From NCBI GenBank assembly GCA_031263965.1, contig JAISES010000191.1:1-17979 (forward strand): 17,979 nt of DNA, given 5' to 3'. Below are positions 1 through 8,757 of the stretch, piece after piece. How positions within the stretch are numbered: the first letter of the stretch is position 1; each line of letters begins with the position of its first letter. The notes under the pieces were generated by a model that worked only from the letters and a program-made list of their open reading frames with translations, was not told the DNA's origin and ran no database searches. The stretch comes from Prevotella sp. Its GTDB lineage: Bacteria; Bacteroidota; Bacteroidia; Bacteroidales; Dysgonomonadaceae. The position numbers and the translations under genes are program-made.

Positions 1-2516
1 TGCGATTCTCCTCCCGAAAGCGTTGTAGACGGCTGTCCGAGCTTTAAATAGCCAAGTCCTACTTCTTGCAATACTTTTATTTTGTGCAGGATATTAGGCA
101 CATTTTCGAAGAACTCGACAGCCATGTTAATTGTCATATCCAATACATCGGCTATCGATTTTCCTTTGAACCTTACCTCCAAGGTTTCCCTGTTGTATCT
201 CTTGCCATGACATTCTTCACATAGAACGTATACGTCCGGCAAAAAGTTCATGGCTATTGTTTTATATCCGTTGCCTCCGCAGACTTCACATCGTCCGCCT
301 TTTACATTAAAAGAGAACCTGCCGGGTTTATATCCTCTGATTTTTGATTCGGGAAGATTTACGAATAGATTCCGTATATCAGAAAAAACGCCTGTATATG
401 TTGCTGGATTGGAACGGGGTGTTCGACCGATAGGTGATTGATCTACACTGATAACTTTATCGACCAAATCTAAGCCTTCGAAAGATTTATATGGTAGCGG
501 GTCGGTTAAAGATCTGTATAAATGCTGGCTAAGTATGGGCTGTAATGTACCGTTTATCAAGCTTGACTTGCCGCTGCCCGAGACTCCTGTTACACAAATA
601 AACGTATTTAGAGGAAATGTAACAGATACATTTTTCAGATTATGGCCTGTCGCGCCTTTCAGGACGATTTTTTTCCCGTTTCCTTCACGCCGTTTTTGGG
701 GTACCTCGATTTTGAGTTTGCCGTTCAGATAGTCGGCGGTCAATGTGTTAGCTCCTAACATCTTTTGCGGAGTTCCTGCAAAAACAACCTTTCCGCCGCG
801 TCTTCCGGCATAAGGGCCTAAGTCCACTACATAGTCGGCATCTAACATTATGTCTTTGTCATGCTCTACTACAATTACGGAATTACCCGAATCCCGTAGT
901 TTTTTCAAAGAGTCTATCAATCTGTTATTATCCCTTTGGTGAAGCCCTATGCTCGGCTCGTCCAAAATGTATAAAACATTTACCAGTTGTGATCCTATCT
1001 GTGTTGCCAGGCGAATGCGCTGGCTTTCTCCGCCGGACAGAGTTACAGAGCCCCTGTTTAATGATAAATAATTGAGCCCCACATCCAGCAGGAATGACAG
1101 GCGGGATACGATCTCTTTCTTTATCTCCATTGCTATTGTCTTTTGCCTGTCGGATATATGGTCATCCATATCCTGTATCCAGTCATACAAACGTTGAATG
1201 TCCATTCCGGCGAGTTCGGCAATATTTTTTCCGTTTATTTTATAATGAAGAGCTTCTTTATTTAAACGTTGTCCGTTACAATCGGGGCAAACATCCGTTT
1301 TAATGAATTGTTCCGCCCATTTTTGGGCTGAGGCTGAAGATTCGCTGTCTTGCTGCATCTCTATGTATTTGGTTACCCCTTCGAATGCGACAACATAATT
1401 TGAAGCTCCTAACGACTCATTTTTTATCTGGAGCCTTTCTTCCGTCCCAAACATTATTTCATCCAATGCCTCTTCCGGAATATCTTTGACCGGCGTTTTT
1501 ATAGTAACTCCGTGCTTTTCACAGATAGCCTCTATTTGCCAGAAAAACAATGAATTTTTGTATTTGCCTAAAGGGGCTATCCCTCCTGCATAAATGCTGA
1601 GTTGGGGCTTAGGTACAATCTTGCCCATGTCTATCCGGTTTACGATACCCAGGCCTTTGCAGTGCGGGCAAGCTCCATGCGGAGAATTGAACGAGAATGT
1701 ATGCGGAGCGGGCTCACTGTATGATAACCCGGTAGTAGGGCACATTAGCCGGCGGCTGAAATGACGGATATCGCCGGAGTCCGCATCTTGAATCATTATC
1801 AGTCCATCTCCCTGTTTCATTGCGGTACGCAAGCTGGTTTTCAGGTTGTCGGCAAATTTGTCGGATACCATCAGTTTGTCTATCAGTACCTCGATGCTGT
1901 GCATCTTGTATCTGTCGACACGCATACCCGGAATAATCTCCCTGATCACTCCGTCTACACGGACATAGATATATCCTTTTTTACTTATTTGTTCGAATAA
2001 TTCCTTGTAATGCCCTTTGCGGTTGCGGACTACAGGCGCCAGCAGATATATTTTTTTACCTGCATAGCGTTCCATAATGAGTTCTAATATTTGTTCCTCG
2101 GTGTACTTCACCATCTTTTCTCCGGTGAGGTATGAATATGCATCTCCGGCGCGCGCGTAAAGCAGACGCAGAAAGTCGTATATCTCGGTAGTGGTTCCTA
2201 CTGTGGATCGGGGATTTCGGTTTGTTGTCTTTTGTTCGATCGAAATAACGGGGCTTAATCCGGTTATTTTATCTACATCGGGACGCTCCATTCCACCAAG
2301 AAAATTACGGGCGTAGGCTGAAAATGTTTCTATATACCGGCGCTGTCCTTCTGCAAAGATAGTATCAAATGCTAACGACGATTTCCCGCTGCCGCTCAAT
2401 CCTGTAATAACTACAAGTGAATCACGGGGGATTTCGACATCGATATTTTTAAGATTATGAACGCGTGCTCCATACACGCTGATGGTTTCTTTTTCTTCCG
2501 GTATGTTTGTTTCCAT
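1..2516 (-). CDS. uvrA: Excinuclease ABC subunit A (UvrA), C-terminus cut off by window edge
   Basis: UvrA is the damage-recognition ATPase of nucleotide excision repair. It loads UvrB onto lesions in the cytoplasm and nucleoid. I read 838 codons from ATG at 2516 down to base 1; the full family is about 930-950 residues. Both ABC modules are visible. The N-terminal Walker A (GLSGSGKSS) is near residues 39-47, the first signature (LSGGESQ) near 493-499, and the Walker B region (LYILDEPS) near 513-520. The second Walker A (GVSGSGKSS) is near 642-651. The window ends inside the second LSGGES signature. The C-terminal zinc module has both CxxC pairs, but the first zinc site reads CPTT instead of CxxC before its intact partner CPHC. 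The gene is monocistronic or leads an operon leaving the window. Identity is essentially certain. Confidence 0.98.
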   Translation of the reverse strand, partial: METNIPEEKETISVYGARVHNLKNIDVEIPRDSLVVITGLSGSGKSSLAFDTIFAEGQRRYIETFSAYARNFLGGMERPDVDKITGLSPVISIEQKTTNRNPRSTVGTTTEIYDFLRLLYARAGDAYSYLTGEKMVKYTEEQILELIMERYAGKKIYLLAPVVRNRKGHYKELFEQISKKGYIYVRVDGVIREIIPGMRVDRYKMHSIEVLIDKLMVSDKFADNLKTSLRTAMKQGDGLIMIQDADSGDIRHFSRRLMCPTTGLSYSEPAPHTFSFNSPHGACPHCKGLGIVNRIDMGKIVPKPQLSIYAGGIAPLGKYKNSLFFWQIEAICEKHGVTIKTPVKDIPEEALDEIMFGTEERLQIKNESLGASNYVVAFEGVTKYIEMQQDSESSASAQKWAEQFIKTDVCPDCNGQRLNKEALHYKINGKNIAELAGMDIQRLYDWIQDMDDHISDRQKTIAMEIKKEIVSRLSFLLDVGLNYLSLNRGSVTLSGGESQRIRLATQIGSQLVNVLYILDEPSIGLHQRDNNRLIDSLKKLRDSGNSVIVVEHDKDIMLDADYVVDLGPYAGRRGGKVVFAGTPQKMLGANTLTADYLNGKLKIEVPQKRREGNGKKIVLKGATGHNLKNVSVTFPLNTFICVTGVSGSGKSSLINGTLQPILSQHLYRSLTDPLPYKSFEGLDLVDKVISVDQSPIGRTPRSNPATYTGVFSDIRNLFVNLPESKIRGYKPGRFSFNVKGGRCEVCGGNGYKTIAMNFLPDVYVLCEECHGKRYNRETLEVRFKGKSIADVLDMTINMAVEFFENVPNILHKIKVLQEVGLGYLKLGQPSTTLSGGES

Positions 2517-2596
2517 TTATATTATAAGAGCTTCTTTTACAGGTGTAGTATATATCACTATTCTTTTCATCAAGGAAGAATTGGGGAAATAACCAA

Positions 2597-2604
2597 CAAA
2601 GGTA
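2597..2604 (-). promoter_or_regulatory. Candidate -7 box for uvrA
   Basis: On the minus strand the bases read TACCTTTG, an exact match to the Bacteroidota -7 consensus TAnnTTTG. It lies about 80 bases before the uvrA start, in the 151-base gap after the acyltransferase stop. I see no TTTG at the expected spacing of 19-21 bases upstream; a TTTG occurs only about 12 bases away. The box is therefore plausible but unsupported by a -33 element. Confidence 0.35.
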
Positions 2605-2667
2605 TTACATTATTTCCAAAAACGGAATTGTGTAAGGAGCTCGTAATCTATAAAAAAGCTAAAATGG

Positions 2668-3678
2668 TCAGAGTCTTTTTTTTACCAAAGAAATAATCCT
2701 GTTAGCTCCTGAGTGTAGAACATAAGCGCAGATAATGCTGACTATTGCCATGATAAAAGCCATTAGCCACAGGTTTATATTGTATTTTGCGGAAATGGAA
2801 TCAATGAATATGAAAAAAACAGAATGGATCAGATATAATTCAAAACTTATTTTTCCGAAGAAAAGGAAAATGCTTCGGATTTTATCTTTCTTTATGTATT
2901 TTTCAAATAGGACTGACAGGAACAACGTAAAGCCTGGAGCAATTAGTATAAATGGATACCAGAGCAGCCCTTTCCACAGATAGCGCGAAAAAAAATAATT
3001 GTTAAGGAATATATAAAGTAATACAAAGCCGGTAACAGTCAAAATGTAAAGGCCAGCTTTTAAATTCGATGTATTCATTTTTTTATCGGTCGATAATTTG
3101 CCGAATAATATTCCGATAAAAAATATAGGGATACGCATTATGAAAAGAGGAAGAATCCATCTGTCAATGCCCGATTTCATAAAAATAACAGTCGCAGCAA
3201 GGCTTAAAAATACAGATGCCAATGTAACTAAGTATGGGTTGCGTTTAAATAATTTTATATAGAAAGGGAATATCAGATAAAGAAAAATGAGGCCGCTTAC
3301 ATACCAAAATGGAGCAACATTACCGGTCCATATATCGAGCGCAAATAATTCCTTCAGATAATTAGCAACGGAATAGTCTTTCAGTAATAAATTGCTAAGG
3401 AACAGGGCGATAATATAGGCAGGGTATATGCGGATGAATCTTTTCAGATAATATTGTCCGGTAGATTCTTTTTTCAGAGATGAATAATATAGTCCGAACC
3501 CTGAAAGAAAATAGAATATATCGACTCCTCCATAAGATATCTGGCTTATGAAGTTCAGGATAGGAATAGAAGGGTAGTCCAGATTAGTAAATGTTCTCGA
3601 ATGAAATAGCATTATGAACAGGATGCTCACTCCCATCAATAAACTCCTGTGTTTCGACATTAGCTGTAGTTGATTCAT
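2668..3678 (-). CDS. Acyltransferase family 3 (OafA/WecH-like) integral membrane protein
   Basis: This is a membrane-bound O-acyltransferase of the acyltransferase_3 family, which moves acetyl or other acyl groups onto sugars of surface polysaccharides or other envelope molecules. I cannot tell the acceptor. The protein is strongly hydrophobic, with roughly ten membrane segments. Near the N-terminus it has the family pattern RSLLMGVSILFIMLFHSR, including the conserved His (about residue 26), followed by GGVDIFYFLSGFG. I chose the ATG at 3678 (336 residues). It lies 2 bases after the ispE stop and avoids the 34-base overlap of the longer reading from 3714; ATG at 3660 is also possible. It probably shares a transcript with ispE. 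The sequence is AT-rich, and nothing nearby is a polysaccharide gene, so the substrate stays open. Confidence 0.85.
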   Translation of the reverse strand: MNQLQLMSKHRSLLMGVSILFIMLFHSRTFTNLDYPSIPILNFISQISYGGVDIFYFLSGFGLYYSSLKKESTGQYYLKRFIRIYPAYIIALFLSNLLLKDYSVANYLKELFALDIWTGNVAPFWYVSGLIFLYLIFPFYIKLFKRNPYLVTLASVFLSLAATVIFMKSGIDRWILPLFIMRIPIFFIGILFGKLSTDKKMNTSNLKAGLYILTVTGFVLLYIFLNNYFFSRYLWKGLLWYPFILIAPGFTLFLSVLFEKYIKKDKIRSIFLFFGKISFELYLIHSVFFIFIDSISAKYNINLWLMAFIMAIVSIICAYVLHSGANRIISLVKKRL

Positions 3679-3680
3679 CC

Positions 3681-4505
3681 TTAAGTATTTAATGTTCCTT
3701 TCCAAATATAGCATCCTTCATATTCAATGTCGTCTATTTCCGGGTATTTGTCAAAAATCCCAAAAACGGAAGAGCCTGAACCTGTCATTGATGCATATAA
3801 AGCTCCCTTTCGGTACAGGCTTTCTTTGATGCTTCCTATGGCAAGGCATTTTTCGAATACGCTTTTTTCAAAATCATTTATCATGACACCTTTCCACTCT
3901 TGTACAGGTTTCTTAATTATCTCTTTTAGTGAAATATTGGGCGATGTTGGTTTTATTAAAGAGAATGCGTCTTTGGTCGAAACATGTATATCCGGTTTGA
4001 TCAGTACGAGAGAATAGCCTTTTAAGGAAAAGTCAACAGGTTCAAATATTTCGCCTATGCCCGTTGCAAACATTGGGCGATTATAAATAAAGAACGGACA
4101 ATCAGCGCCTAGTCTTACAGCCAGCGAAGCGAGCTCTTCATCTGTCGCGCCTGATCCGAAAGTCTTATTTATAAGTTTAAGCATGAAAGAAGCGTCTGCT
4201 GAACCTCCGCCTAAGCCGGCGCCAAAAGGGATTTTTTTTAACAGATATACTTCTACAAAAGGAAAGTCATAATTCTCTCTCATCAACTTTAGCGCTTTCA
4301 TTGCCAGATTCGATTCAGGGGATGAATCTACTCTGATGCCTGCTTCGATGAAAGTGTCTGCATCCTGTTCCTTCTTTACGGTAATTTCTAAAGCGTCTTT
4401 TACAGGGATGGGGTAGAATATTGTTTCCAGATTGTGGTATCCGTCATTCCGTCTGGAAACGATGTTCAGCCCTAAATTTATTTTCGCGTTAGGAAAGCAA
4501 ATCAT
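3681..4505 (-). CDS. ispE: 4-diphosphocytidyl-2-C-methyl-D-erythritol kinase
   Basis: IspE phosphorylates the 2-hydroxyl of 4-diphosphocytidyl-2-C-methylerythritol with ATP, in the non-mevalonate (MEP) route to isoprenoid precursors in the cytoplasm. The 274 residues show the GHMP-kinase layout. The N-terminal PNAKINLGLNI carries the conserved Lys8. The ATP-binding glycine-rich loop PFGAGLGGGSADAS is at about 93-106, RLGADCPFF with the catalytic Asp is at about 131-139, and the C-terminal TGSGSSVFG motif is at about 241-249. The length is normal for the family. The start ATG at 4505 is the only one compatible with the N-terminal motif. The gene faces away from the thiamine pyrophosphokinase gene across a 232-base AT-rich gap and is followed after 2 bases by the acyltransferase. 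Confidence 0.97.
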   Translation of the reverse strand: MICFPNAKINLGLNIVSRRNDGYHNLETIFYPIPVKDALEITVKKEQDADTFIEAGIRVDSSPESNLAMKALKLMRENYDFPFVEVYLLKKIPFGAGLGGGSADASFMLKLINKTFGSGATDEELASLAVRLGADCPFFIYNRPMFATGIGEIFEPVDFSLKGYSLVLIKPDIHVSTKDAFSLIKPTSPNISLKEIIKKPVQEWKGVMINDFEKSVFEKCLAIGSIKESLYRKGALYASMTGSGSSVFGIFDKYPEIDDIEYEGCYIWKGTLNT

Positions 4506-4737
4506 ATTTTGTTGATTAAAGTCGCTGTAAAGATAAGAATCATCTGCAATATATTGCTTTCTTGAAATATATTATATAGATTACAATAATTGTTTACGCA
4601 ATTGAAAATCAGCATCCGCCGAATAATATTTATAATTTATTGATTTACAAAATATTGAAATATTGAAGTGTGAAATTTTGAAATATAAATTATAAAAGAA
4701 ACTATTTTATTACTTTTACAGCCTCATTATCCGAAAA
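4506..4737. other. Divergent AT-rich intergenic region between ispE and the thiamine pyrophosphokinase gene
   Basis: The region must hold promoters for both divergent genes. I see only near matches to TAnnTTTG: TATCTTTA on the minus strand at 4528-4535 and TACTTTTA on the plus strand at 4711-4718. Neither has a well-spaced TTTG partner. An 8-bp unit AATATTGA is directly duplicated at 4651-4666. No RNA gene, riboswitch or hidden reading frame is recognisable, and no TPP-riboswitch motif was seen. Confidence 0.4.
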
Positions 4738-5403
4738 GTGAAAACTTATAATTTACCCTATATAAACCAAGAGGCAGAGACTGTTATTCTTGCTAATGGA
4801 GAGTTTCCTTCGCATGAGATACCTCTTTCCATATTCAATAAGAGTAAATACCTTGTTTGTTGCGACGGGGCAATAAATCATCTGTCCGGTACGGATAAGC
4901 AGCCCAATGCCATTGTCGGGGACTGCGATTCTTTATCGGAAGAAAATCTGTTGAAATATGCTGGTATTATAAATCGTATATCCGAGCAGGAGACAAACGA
5001 TTTGACGAAGGCTGTGCATTTTTGTCTCGCACAAAATAGACGTAAGATTACGATACTGGGAGCCACCGGCAAGCGGGAAGACCATACCATTGCCAATGTA
5101 AGCTTGCTTTGCGAATATATGATGGATGCCGGTGTGGAAATGATCACCGATCATGGCATATTTGTAGGGATAAATAAAACGTCGGTATTTCGTAGCTGTC
5201 CGAAACAACAAGTGTCCCTGTTTTGTATCGACCAAAGCCCTGTCACATCCCATGGCCTGGTATATCCCATAACCGGCCATATATTTACCAACTGGTGGCA
5301 GGCCACATTGAATGAGGCTATAGAAGATGAATTTACAATAGAAACTACCGGACGGACAATCGTATATAGAGCATTCAACAATACCATTGGAAGAACCGGC
5401 TAA
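4738..5403 (+). CDS. thiN: Thiamine pyrophosphokinase
   Basis: The enzyme transfers pyrophosphate from ATP to thiamine, giving the cofactor thiamine diphosphate, in the cytoplasm. The 221 residues show the family motifs: VILANGEFP at about 16-24, CCDGA at 41-45, GDCDSL with its metal-binding acidic residues at 61-66, QETNDLTKA at 84-92, and GATGKREDHT at 108-117. The C-terminal beta domain that completes the thiamine site follows. The start is GTG at 4738. No in-frame ATG exists between it and the upstream stop at 4693, and the next Met is far inside the fold. It is transcribed away from ispE, and the next gene lies about 160 bases downstream. It appears to be salvage-type and not linked to thiamine biosynthesis genes here. 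Confidence 0.93.
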   Translation: MKTYNLPYINQEAETVILANGEFPSHEIPLSIFNKSKYLVCCDGAINHLSGTDKQPNAIVGDCDSLSEENLLKYAGIINRISEQETNDLTKAVHFCLAQNRRKITILGATGKREDHTIANVSLLCEYMMDAGVEMITDHGIFVGINKTSVFRSCPKQQVSLFCIDQSPVTSHGLVYPITGHIFTNWWQATLNEAIEDEFTIETTGRTIVYRAFNNTIGRTG

Positions 5404-5484
5404 GGTATAACCGGAATCGAAAAGACAGGTAGTGTAACCAGGGCAACCGCACGAAAAAGCGCTATTAATTACTTCAAAGCAAAT

Positions 5485-5509
5485 TGATCCATTTGGAATG
5501 TATGGATCA
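5485..5509. repeat. Inverted repeat upstream of the FabK-like gene
   Basis: TGATCCAT at 5485-5492 and ATGGATCA at 5502-5509 are exact reverse complements around a 9-base loop. No T-run follows, so it does not look like an intrinsic terminator for the thiamine pyrophosphokinase gene. It sits about 30 bases before a -7-like box, a position suitable for an operator. It could also be chance. Confidence 0.4.
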
Positions 5510-5537
5510 TGACTACATAAAATCCGACAAAAAAGTT

Positions 5538-5545
5538 TAATTTTG
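5538..5545 (+). promoter_or_regulatory. Candidate -7 box for the FabK-like gene
   Basis: TAATTTTG is an exact match to TAnnTTTG. A transcript would begin around 5551, about 15 bases before the ATG at 5567. No TTTG lies 19-21 bases upstream; the nearest, at 5492-5495, is too far. If real, it rules out the earlier TTG at 5543 as the start codon. Confidence 0.35.
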
Positions 5546-5566
5546 CAGAAAAGGAATATAAATAGA

Positions 5567-6514
5567 ATGAATAGAATAACATCTTTATTTGGAATAAAAT
5601 ATCCTGTTGTATCAGGAGGTATGGTTTGGTGCAGCGGATGGCGTTTGGCTTCGGCTGTTAGTAATGCTGGTGGGCTTGGGCTTATCGGTGCGGGGTCTAT
5701 GCATCCGGAAACACTGCGTGAGCATATACAAAAATGTAAAGCAGCAACAAACAAGCCTTTCGGGGTAAATGTACCGTTGATGTATCCCGAAATAGATACG
5801 ATCATGGATATTATAATCTCGGAAGGCGTTAAAATAGTTTTTACCTCGGCAGGCAATCCGAAGTTGTGGACAAAAACATTGCAGGGGCAAGGTATCATTG
5901 TAGCTCATATAGTCTCTGGTTCCAAATTTGCATTAAAGTGCGAGGAAGCCGGAGTTGATGCTGTTGTGGCTGAAGGTTTTGAGGCTGGGGGGCACAATGG
6001 GCGTGAAGAGACTTCGACTATGGTTCTTATACCTCAGGTAAGGCAAAGTACAAACATCCCGTTGATTGCGGCGGGAGGAATTGCTACCGGTGATGGAATG
6101 CTGGCGGCTTTTGCTTTGGGGGCAGAGGGCGTCCAGATAGGAACCCGGTTCGCATTAACGCAGGAGAGTTCTGCTTCTCAGGAATTCAAAGAACTGTGCA
6201 TCGGTTTGAAAGAAGGGGATACAATATTGTCTTTAAAAAAGCTGAGTCCTACGCGTCTGGTGAAAAATGATTTTTACGATTTGGTGCAAGCCGCAGAAGA
6301 CAGGGGCGCATCGCCCGTGGAAATCCGTGAAATACTTGGCCGAGGAAGATCAAAAAAAGGAATATTTGAAGGAAATCTTTCGGAAGGAGAGCTTGAAATA
6401 GGGCAAATTAGTTCTCTTATCGAAAATATTCCTGCTGCCGCAGAAGTTGTAGAAAGCTTAATTGCCGGCTACAATAAAAAGTTGGAACAACTTTCAGGAA
6501 TAGGAAAGTTTTAG
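5567..6514 (+). CDS. FMN-dependent enoyl-ACP reductase II (FabK) / nitronate monooxygenase family protein
   Basis: This is an NAD(P)H-dependent flavoprotein with a TIM-barrel fold, 315 residues. FabK members reduce trans-2-enoyl-ACP at the last step of fatty-acid elongation; close relatives oxidise nitronates. Visible family marks are SGGMVW near residues 16-21, NAGGLGLIG at 33-41, KPFGVNVPL at 63-71, and AEGFEAGGHNGR with the conserved His143. The FMN phosphate-binding AAGGIATG is at 168-175 and VQIGTRF at 189-195. The GHNGR region and overall length resemble FabK more than classical nitronate monooxygenases, but I cannot exclude the latter. I chose ATG at 5567, preceded by AAGGA, over the upstream TTG at 5543. 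mltF follows after 22 bases, probably on the same transcript. Confidence 0.88.
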   Translation: MNRITSLFGIKYPVVSGGMVWCSGWRLASAVSNAGGLGLIGAGSMHPETLREHIQKCKAATNKPFGVNVPLMYPEIDTIMDIIISEGVKIVFTSAGNPKLWTKTLQGQGIIVAHIVSGSKFALKCEEAGVDAVVAEGFEAGGHNGREETSTMVLIPQVRQSTNIPLIAAGGIATGDGMLAAFALGAEGVQIGTRFALTQESSASQEFKELCIGLKEGDTILSLKKLSPTRLVKNDFYDLVQAAEDRGASPVEIREILGRGRSKKGIFEGNLSEGELEIGQISSLIENIPAAAEVVESLIAGYNKKLEQLSGIGKF

Positions 6515-6536
6515 AATAATGTAACCTTTTCCGGCT

Positions 6537-7916
6537 ATGAATAAGCACATCTTTTTCCTTTTATGTCTCTGTTTTCTTTTTTCATGTAAAAAGAAGCCGG
6601 AAAGGATTATTGCGGATTTTGACCAGATAAAAGAAAAGAAGGAATTGACCATTATTACTCTCAACAGTTCCACATCTTATTTTATCTACAAGGAAGAGCC
6701 GATGGGCTATGACTACGATCTGGCCCAGGATTTTTGCGATCATTATGGCTTTGCCTTAAAGGTGAAAACAGCAGAGAATGTAAATAAATTAGTCGAAATG
6801 CTGAATAACGGAGAGGGAGATCTTGTAGCTTATGCTTTACCTATCCGGAGCGAACTGAAAGATTCTGTAACATATTGCGGTTTGGAACGGATATCTCATC
6901 AGGTGCTGGTGCAACAGGCTAATAAAGGTGATACAATAATTAAGGATGTGACGGGACTCATCGGAAAAGAGGTTTATGTGGAAGCAAATACCAAATATGA
7001 CCAGCGCTTAGTCAATCTCGATTCGGAATTGGGTGGAGGAATACAAATCCGTAAGGTCGACGAGGATAGCATAGCCGGTGAAGATCTGATAGAAATGGTT
7101 TCTCTCGGTAAAATAAAGTATACAGTCTGTGACGAGTATATTGCTAAACTGAACAGGACATATTACAGGAATATCGATATTTCTTTACAAATAAGTTTCG
7201 ATCAACGGTCTTCATGGGCTGTCCGCAAAGACTCGCCCCTGTTGGCTAAAGCCTTGGATGATTGGTTTAAGGAGAATGGAAATACACCGGTGTATCAGAG
7301 TATAATTAAAAAGTATTTTGAATTAAGTAAACAGCCGTTTGACGGGGATTACGAAATTCCTGAGAATTTACCTGAGGGAGCGGTATCGGTCTATGATGAT
7401 CTTTTTAAAAAACATGCGAAAGGAACCAAGTACGATTGGTACTTCTTGGCTGCTATCTGCTATCACGAATCACGTTTCCGTAACAATCTGGTTTCCTGGG
7501 CCGGTGCTGCCGGTATTATGGGTTTAATGCCCCGGACTGCAAAGTCTTTGGGACTGGCCAGTGAAGATAGGATGAACCCCGATTTGAGTATTGGCGCCGC
7601 GGTAGAATTATTAGACAGATTAGATAATATTTTCCGGAAAATAGGAAGCAATGACGAGCGGATGAAATTTATTTTGGCCGCTTATAATGCGGGGAATGGT
7701 CATATTAATGATGCGCAGGCCCTGGCTTTAAAGTATGGATCCAATCCTTATATCTGGGAGGGAAACGTAGAAAAATATCTGGAGTTGAAAAGCAACCCAG
7801 AATATTATAATGATCCGGTTTGTAAAAGTGGATATTTCAGAGGTGGAGAAACTGTCGGGTATGTGAATAATGTATTGTCCACTATGGAACGCTTTAAAGC
7901 GAGAGCGGCAAAGTGA
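6537..7916 (+). CDS. mltF: Membrane-bound lytic murein transglycosylase F-like lipoprotein
   Basis: MltF-type enzymes cleave peptidoglycan glycan strands between MurNAc and GlcNAc, leaving 1,6-anhydro ends. The 459 residues start with a lipoprotein signal peptide ending in LFSC, so Cys17 should be lipidated and the protein anchored in the envelope. Residues about 35-265 form a solute-binding-protein family 3 domain (for example YKEEPMGYDYDLAQDF), which in MltF is regulatory and binds muropeptides. Residues about 290-440 form the SLT catalytic domain. Its putative catalytic Glu311 sits in YHESRF, followed by GAAGIMGLMPRTA and the AAYNAG motif. The start ATG gives a complete signal peptide. It follows the FabK-like gene by 22 bases and ends 1 base from a convergent gene. 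Confidence 0.95.
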   Translation: MNKHIFFLLCLCFLFSCKKKPERIIADFDQIKEKKELTIITLNSSTSYFIYKEEPMGYDYDLAQDFCDHYGFALKVKTAENVNKLVEMLNNGEGDLVAYALPIRSELKDSVTYCGLERISHQVLVQQANKGDTIIKDVTGLIGKEVYVEANTKYDQRLVNLDSELGGGIQIRKVDEDSIAGEDLIEMVSLGKIKYTVCDEYIAKLNRTYYRNIDISLQISFDQRSSWAVRKDSPLLAKALDDWFKENGNTPVYQSIIKKYFELSKQPFDGDYEIPENLPEGAVSVYDDLFKKHAKGTKYDWYFLAAICYHESRFRNNLVSWAGAAGIMGLMPRTAKSLGLASEDRMNPDLSIGAAVELLDRLDNIFRKIGSNDERMKFILAAYNAGNGHINDAQALALKYGSNPYIWEGNVEKYLELKSNPEYYNDPVCKSGYFRGGETVGYVNNVLSTMERFKARAAK

Positions 7917-7917
7917 T

Positions 7918-8742
7918 TCAGAATTCTCGTAATCCTGAAACCTTATGCCGGCTCAGGGTTTCCAGCCTTACGTCCTTGCCCACTTCTACGCCTTCCGACG
8001 ATAAGGCTTGTTCCACGGTCTTAAATGCTATCTCGGGGCGATTGTTGTCCTGACTGAGATGGCAAAGCCATATATTTTGAAGTCCCTTATTGTATATGCC
8101 GGTTAAAAACTCTGCTGTATGCCGGTTGCTTAAGTGTCCCATGCCGTTGCATATACGTTGCTTGAGCATATACGGGTATTTCCCCGATTGGAGCATTAAT
8201 TCATCATAGTTGGCTTCTATTACCAGATGATTTGCCTTAGAAGCATATTCCCTTATTTTGTCGGTAATGCGCCCTATATCGGTTATCAGGACAAAAACCT
8301 GATTGTCGAATTCTATATGATAGCCCACGTTTTCGATACTATCGTGAGGTACGTCAAAGGCTGTAATTTTAAAATCGTTTATAAAAAAGGGTTGTTCTTT
8401 TTCTACGACTCTTTTCGATTGGTATAACTCAACTTGTACTGCTTTGTTCCGTAAAATGCCTTCATGCACAGCCTCGGTCGCATATATGGGGATATTGTGC
8501 TTGTTGCCTAGGCAACCGGCTGTTTTTATGTGATCGGCATGATCGTGTGTGATGAGCACGCCTTTTATCTTGTGGAGCGATACGCCATATTCGCGTAATG
8601 CTTTGCTTACAGTACGGATTCCAATACCCGCATCGATGAAAATGCCATTCCCGTTTGAGCCCAGATAGTAGCAATTGCCGCTGCTGCCGCTGCCCATACT
8701 GAAGAATTTGTATTTATACCGCGAGAATAATTCGTACTGCAT
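7918..8742 (-). CDS. Metallo-beta-lactamase-fold hydrolase, YycJ/WalJ-like
   Basis: This is a 274-residue cytoplasmic MBL-fold protein related to YycJ/WalJ, a family of presumed nucleases or phosphodiesterases associated with DNA or cell-wall homeostasis. The exact substrate is uncertain. The N-terminal SMGSGSSGNCYYL loop and FIDAGIG strand are typical. The metal-binding HDHADH is at residues 66-71, with further ligands His133 (VPHDS), Asp155 (LITDIG) and His228 (LCHLS). The GHLSN motif near 202-206 is characteristic of the subgroup. ATG at 8742 adds about ten residues compared with common family starts. The next Met (residue 16) would remove the first strand, so I keep 8742. It is convergent with mltF and divergent from the membrane sensor gene. 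Confidence 0.92.
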   Translation of the reverse strand: MQYELFSRYKYKFFSMGSGSSGNCYYLGSNGNGIFIDAGIGIRTVSKALREYGVSLHKIKGVLITHDHADHIKTAGCLGNKHNIPIYATEAVHEGILRNKAVQVELYQSKRVVEKEQPFFINDFKITAFDVPHDSIENVGYHIEFDNQVFVLITDIGRITDKIREYASKANHLVIEANYDELMLQSGKYPYMLKQRICNGMGHLSNRHTAEFLTGIYNKGLQNIWLCHLSQDNNRPEIAFKTVEQALSSEGVEVGKDVRLETLSRHKVSGLREF

Positions 8743-8749
8743 AATTGTG

Positions 8750-8757
8750 CAAAGGTA
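8750..8757 (-). promoter_or_regulatory. Candidate -7 box immediately before the MBL-fold gene
   Basis: On the minus strand TACCTTTG matches TAnnTTTG exactly and ends 7 bases before the ATG at 8742. Transcription would start at or within a few bases of the start codon, giving a nearly leaderless message. No TTTG is found at 19-21 bases upstream; one lies 13 bases upstream (8771-8774). Confidence 0.4.

Noticed and set aside
1..2516. Several short plus-strand open frames of 60-80 codons in this stretch
   Set aside because: All are antisense shadows of uvrA, which reads through the whole region on the minus strand.
3679..3714. Longer N-terminus for the acyltransferase starting at 3714
   Set aside because: It would overlap ispE by 34 bases and adds residues not typical of the family; ATG at 3678 lies right after the ispE stop.
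4506..4737. TPP riboswitch upstream of the thiamine pyrophosphokinase gene
   Set aside because: The AT-rich sequence lacks the conserved CUGAGA-type core and paired helices of the thi box.
5543..5566. TTG at 5543 as start of the FabK-like protein
   Set aside because: It lies inside the candidate -7 box, and ATG at 5567, preceded by AAGGA, gives the usual N-terminus.
4933..5898. A 321-codon open frame on the minus strand
   Set aside because: It lies antisense to the thiamine pyrophosphokinase and FabK-like genes, both with clear family motifs. Its own translation is Cys-rich and resembles no protein.
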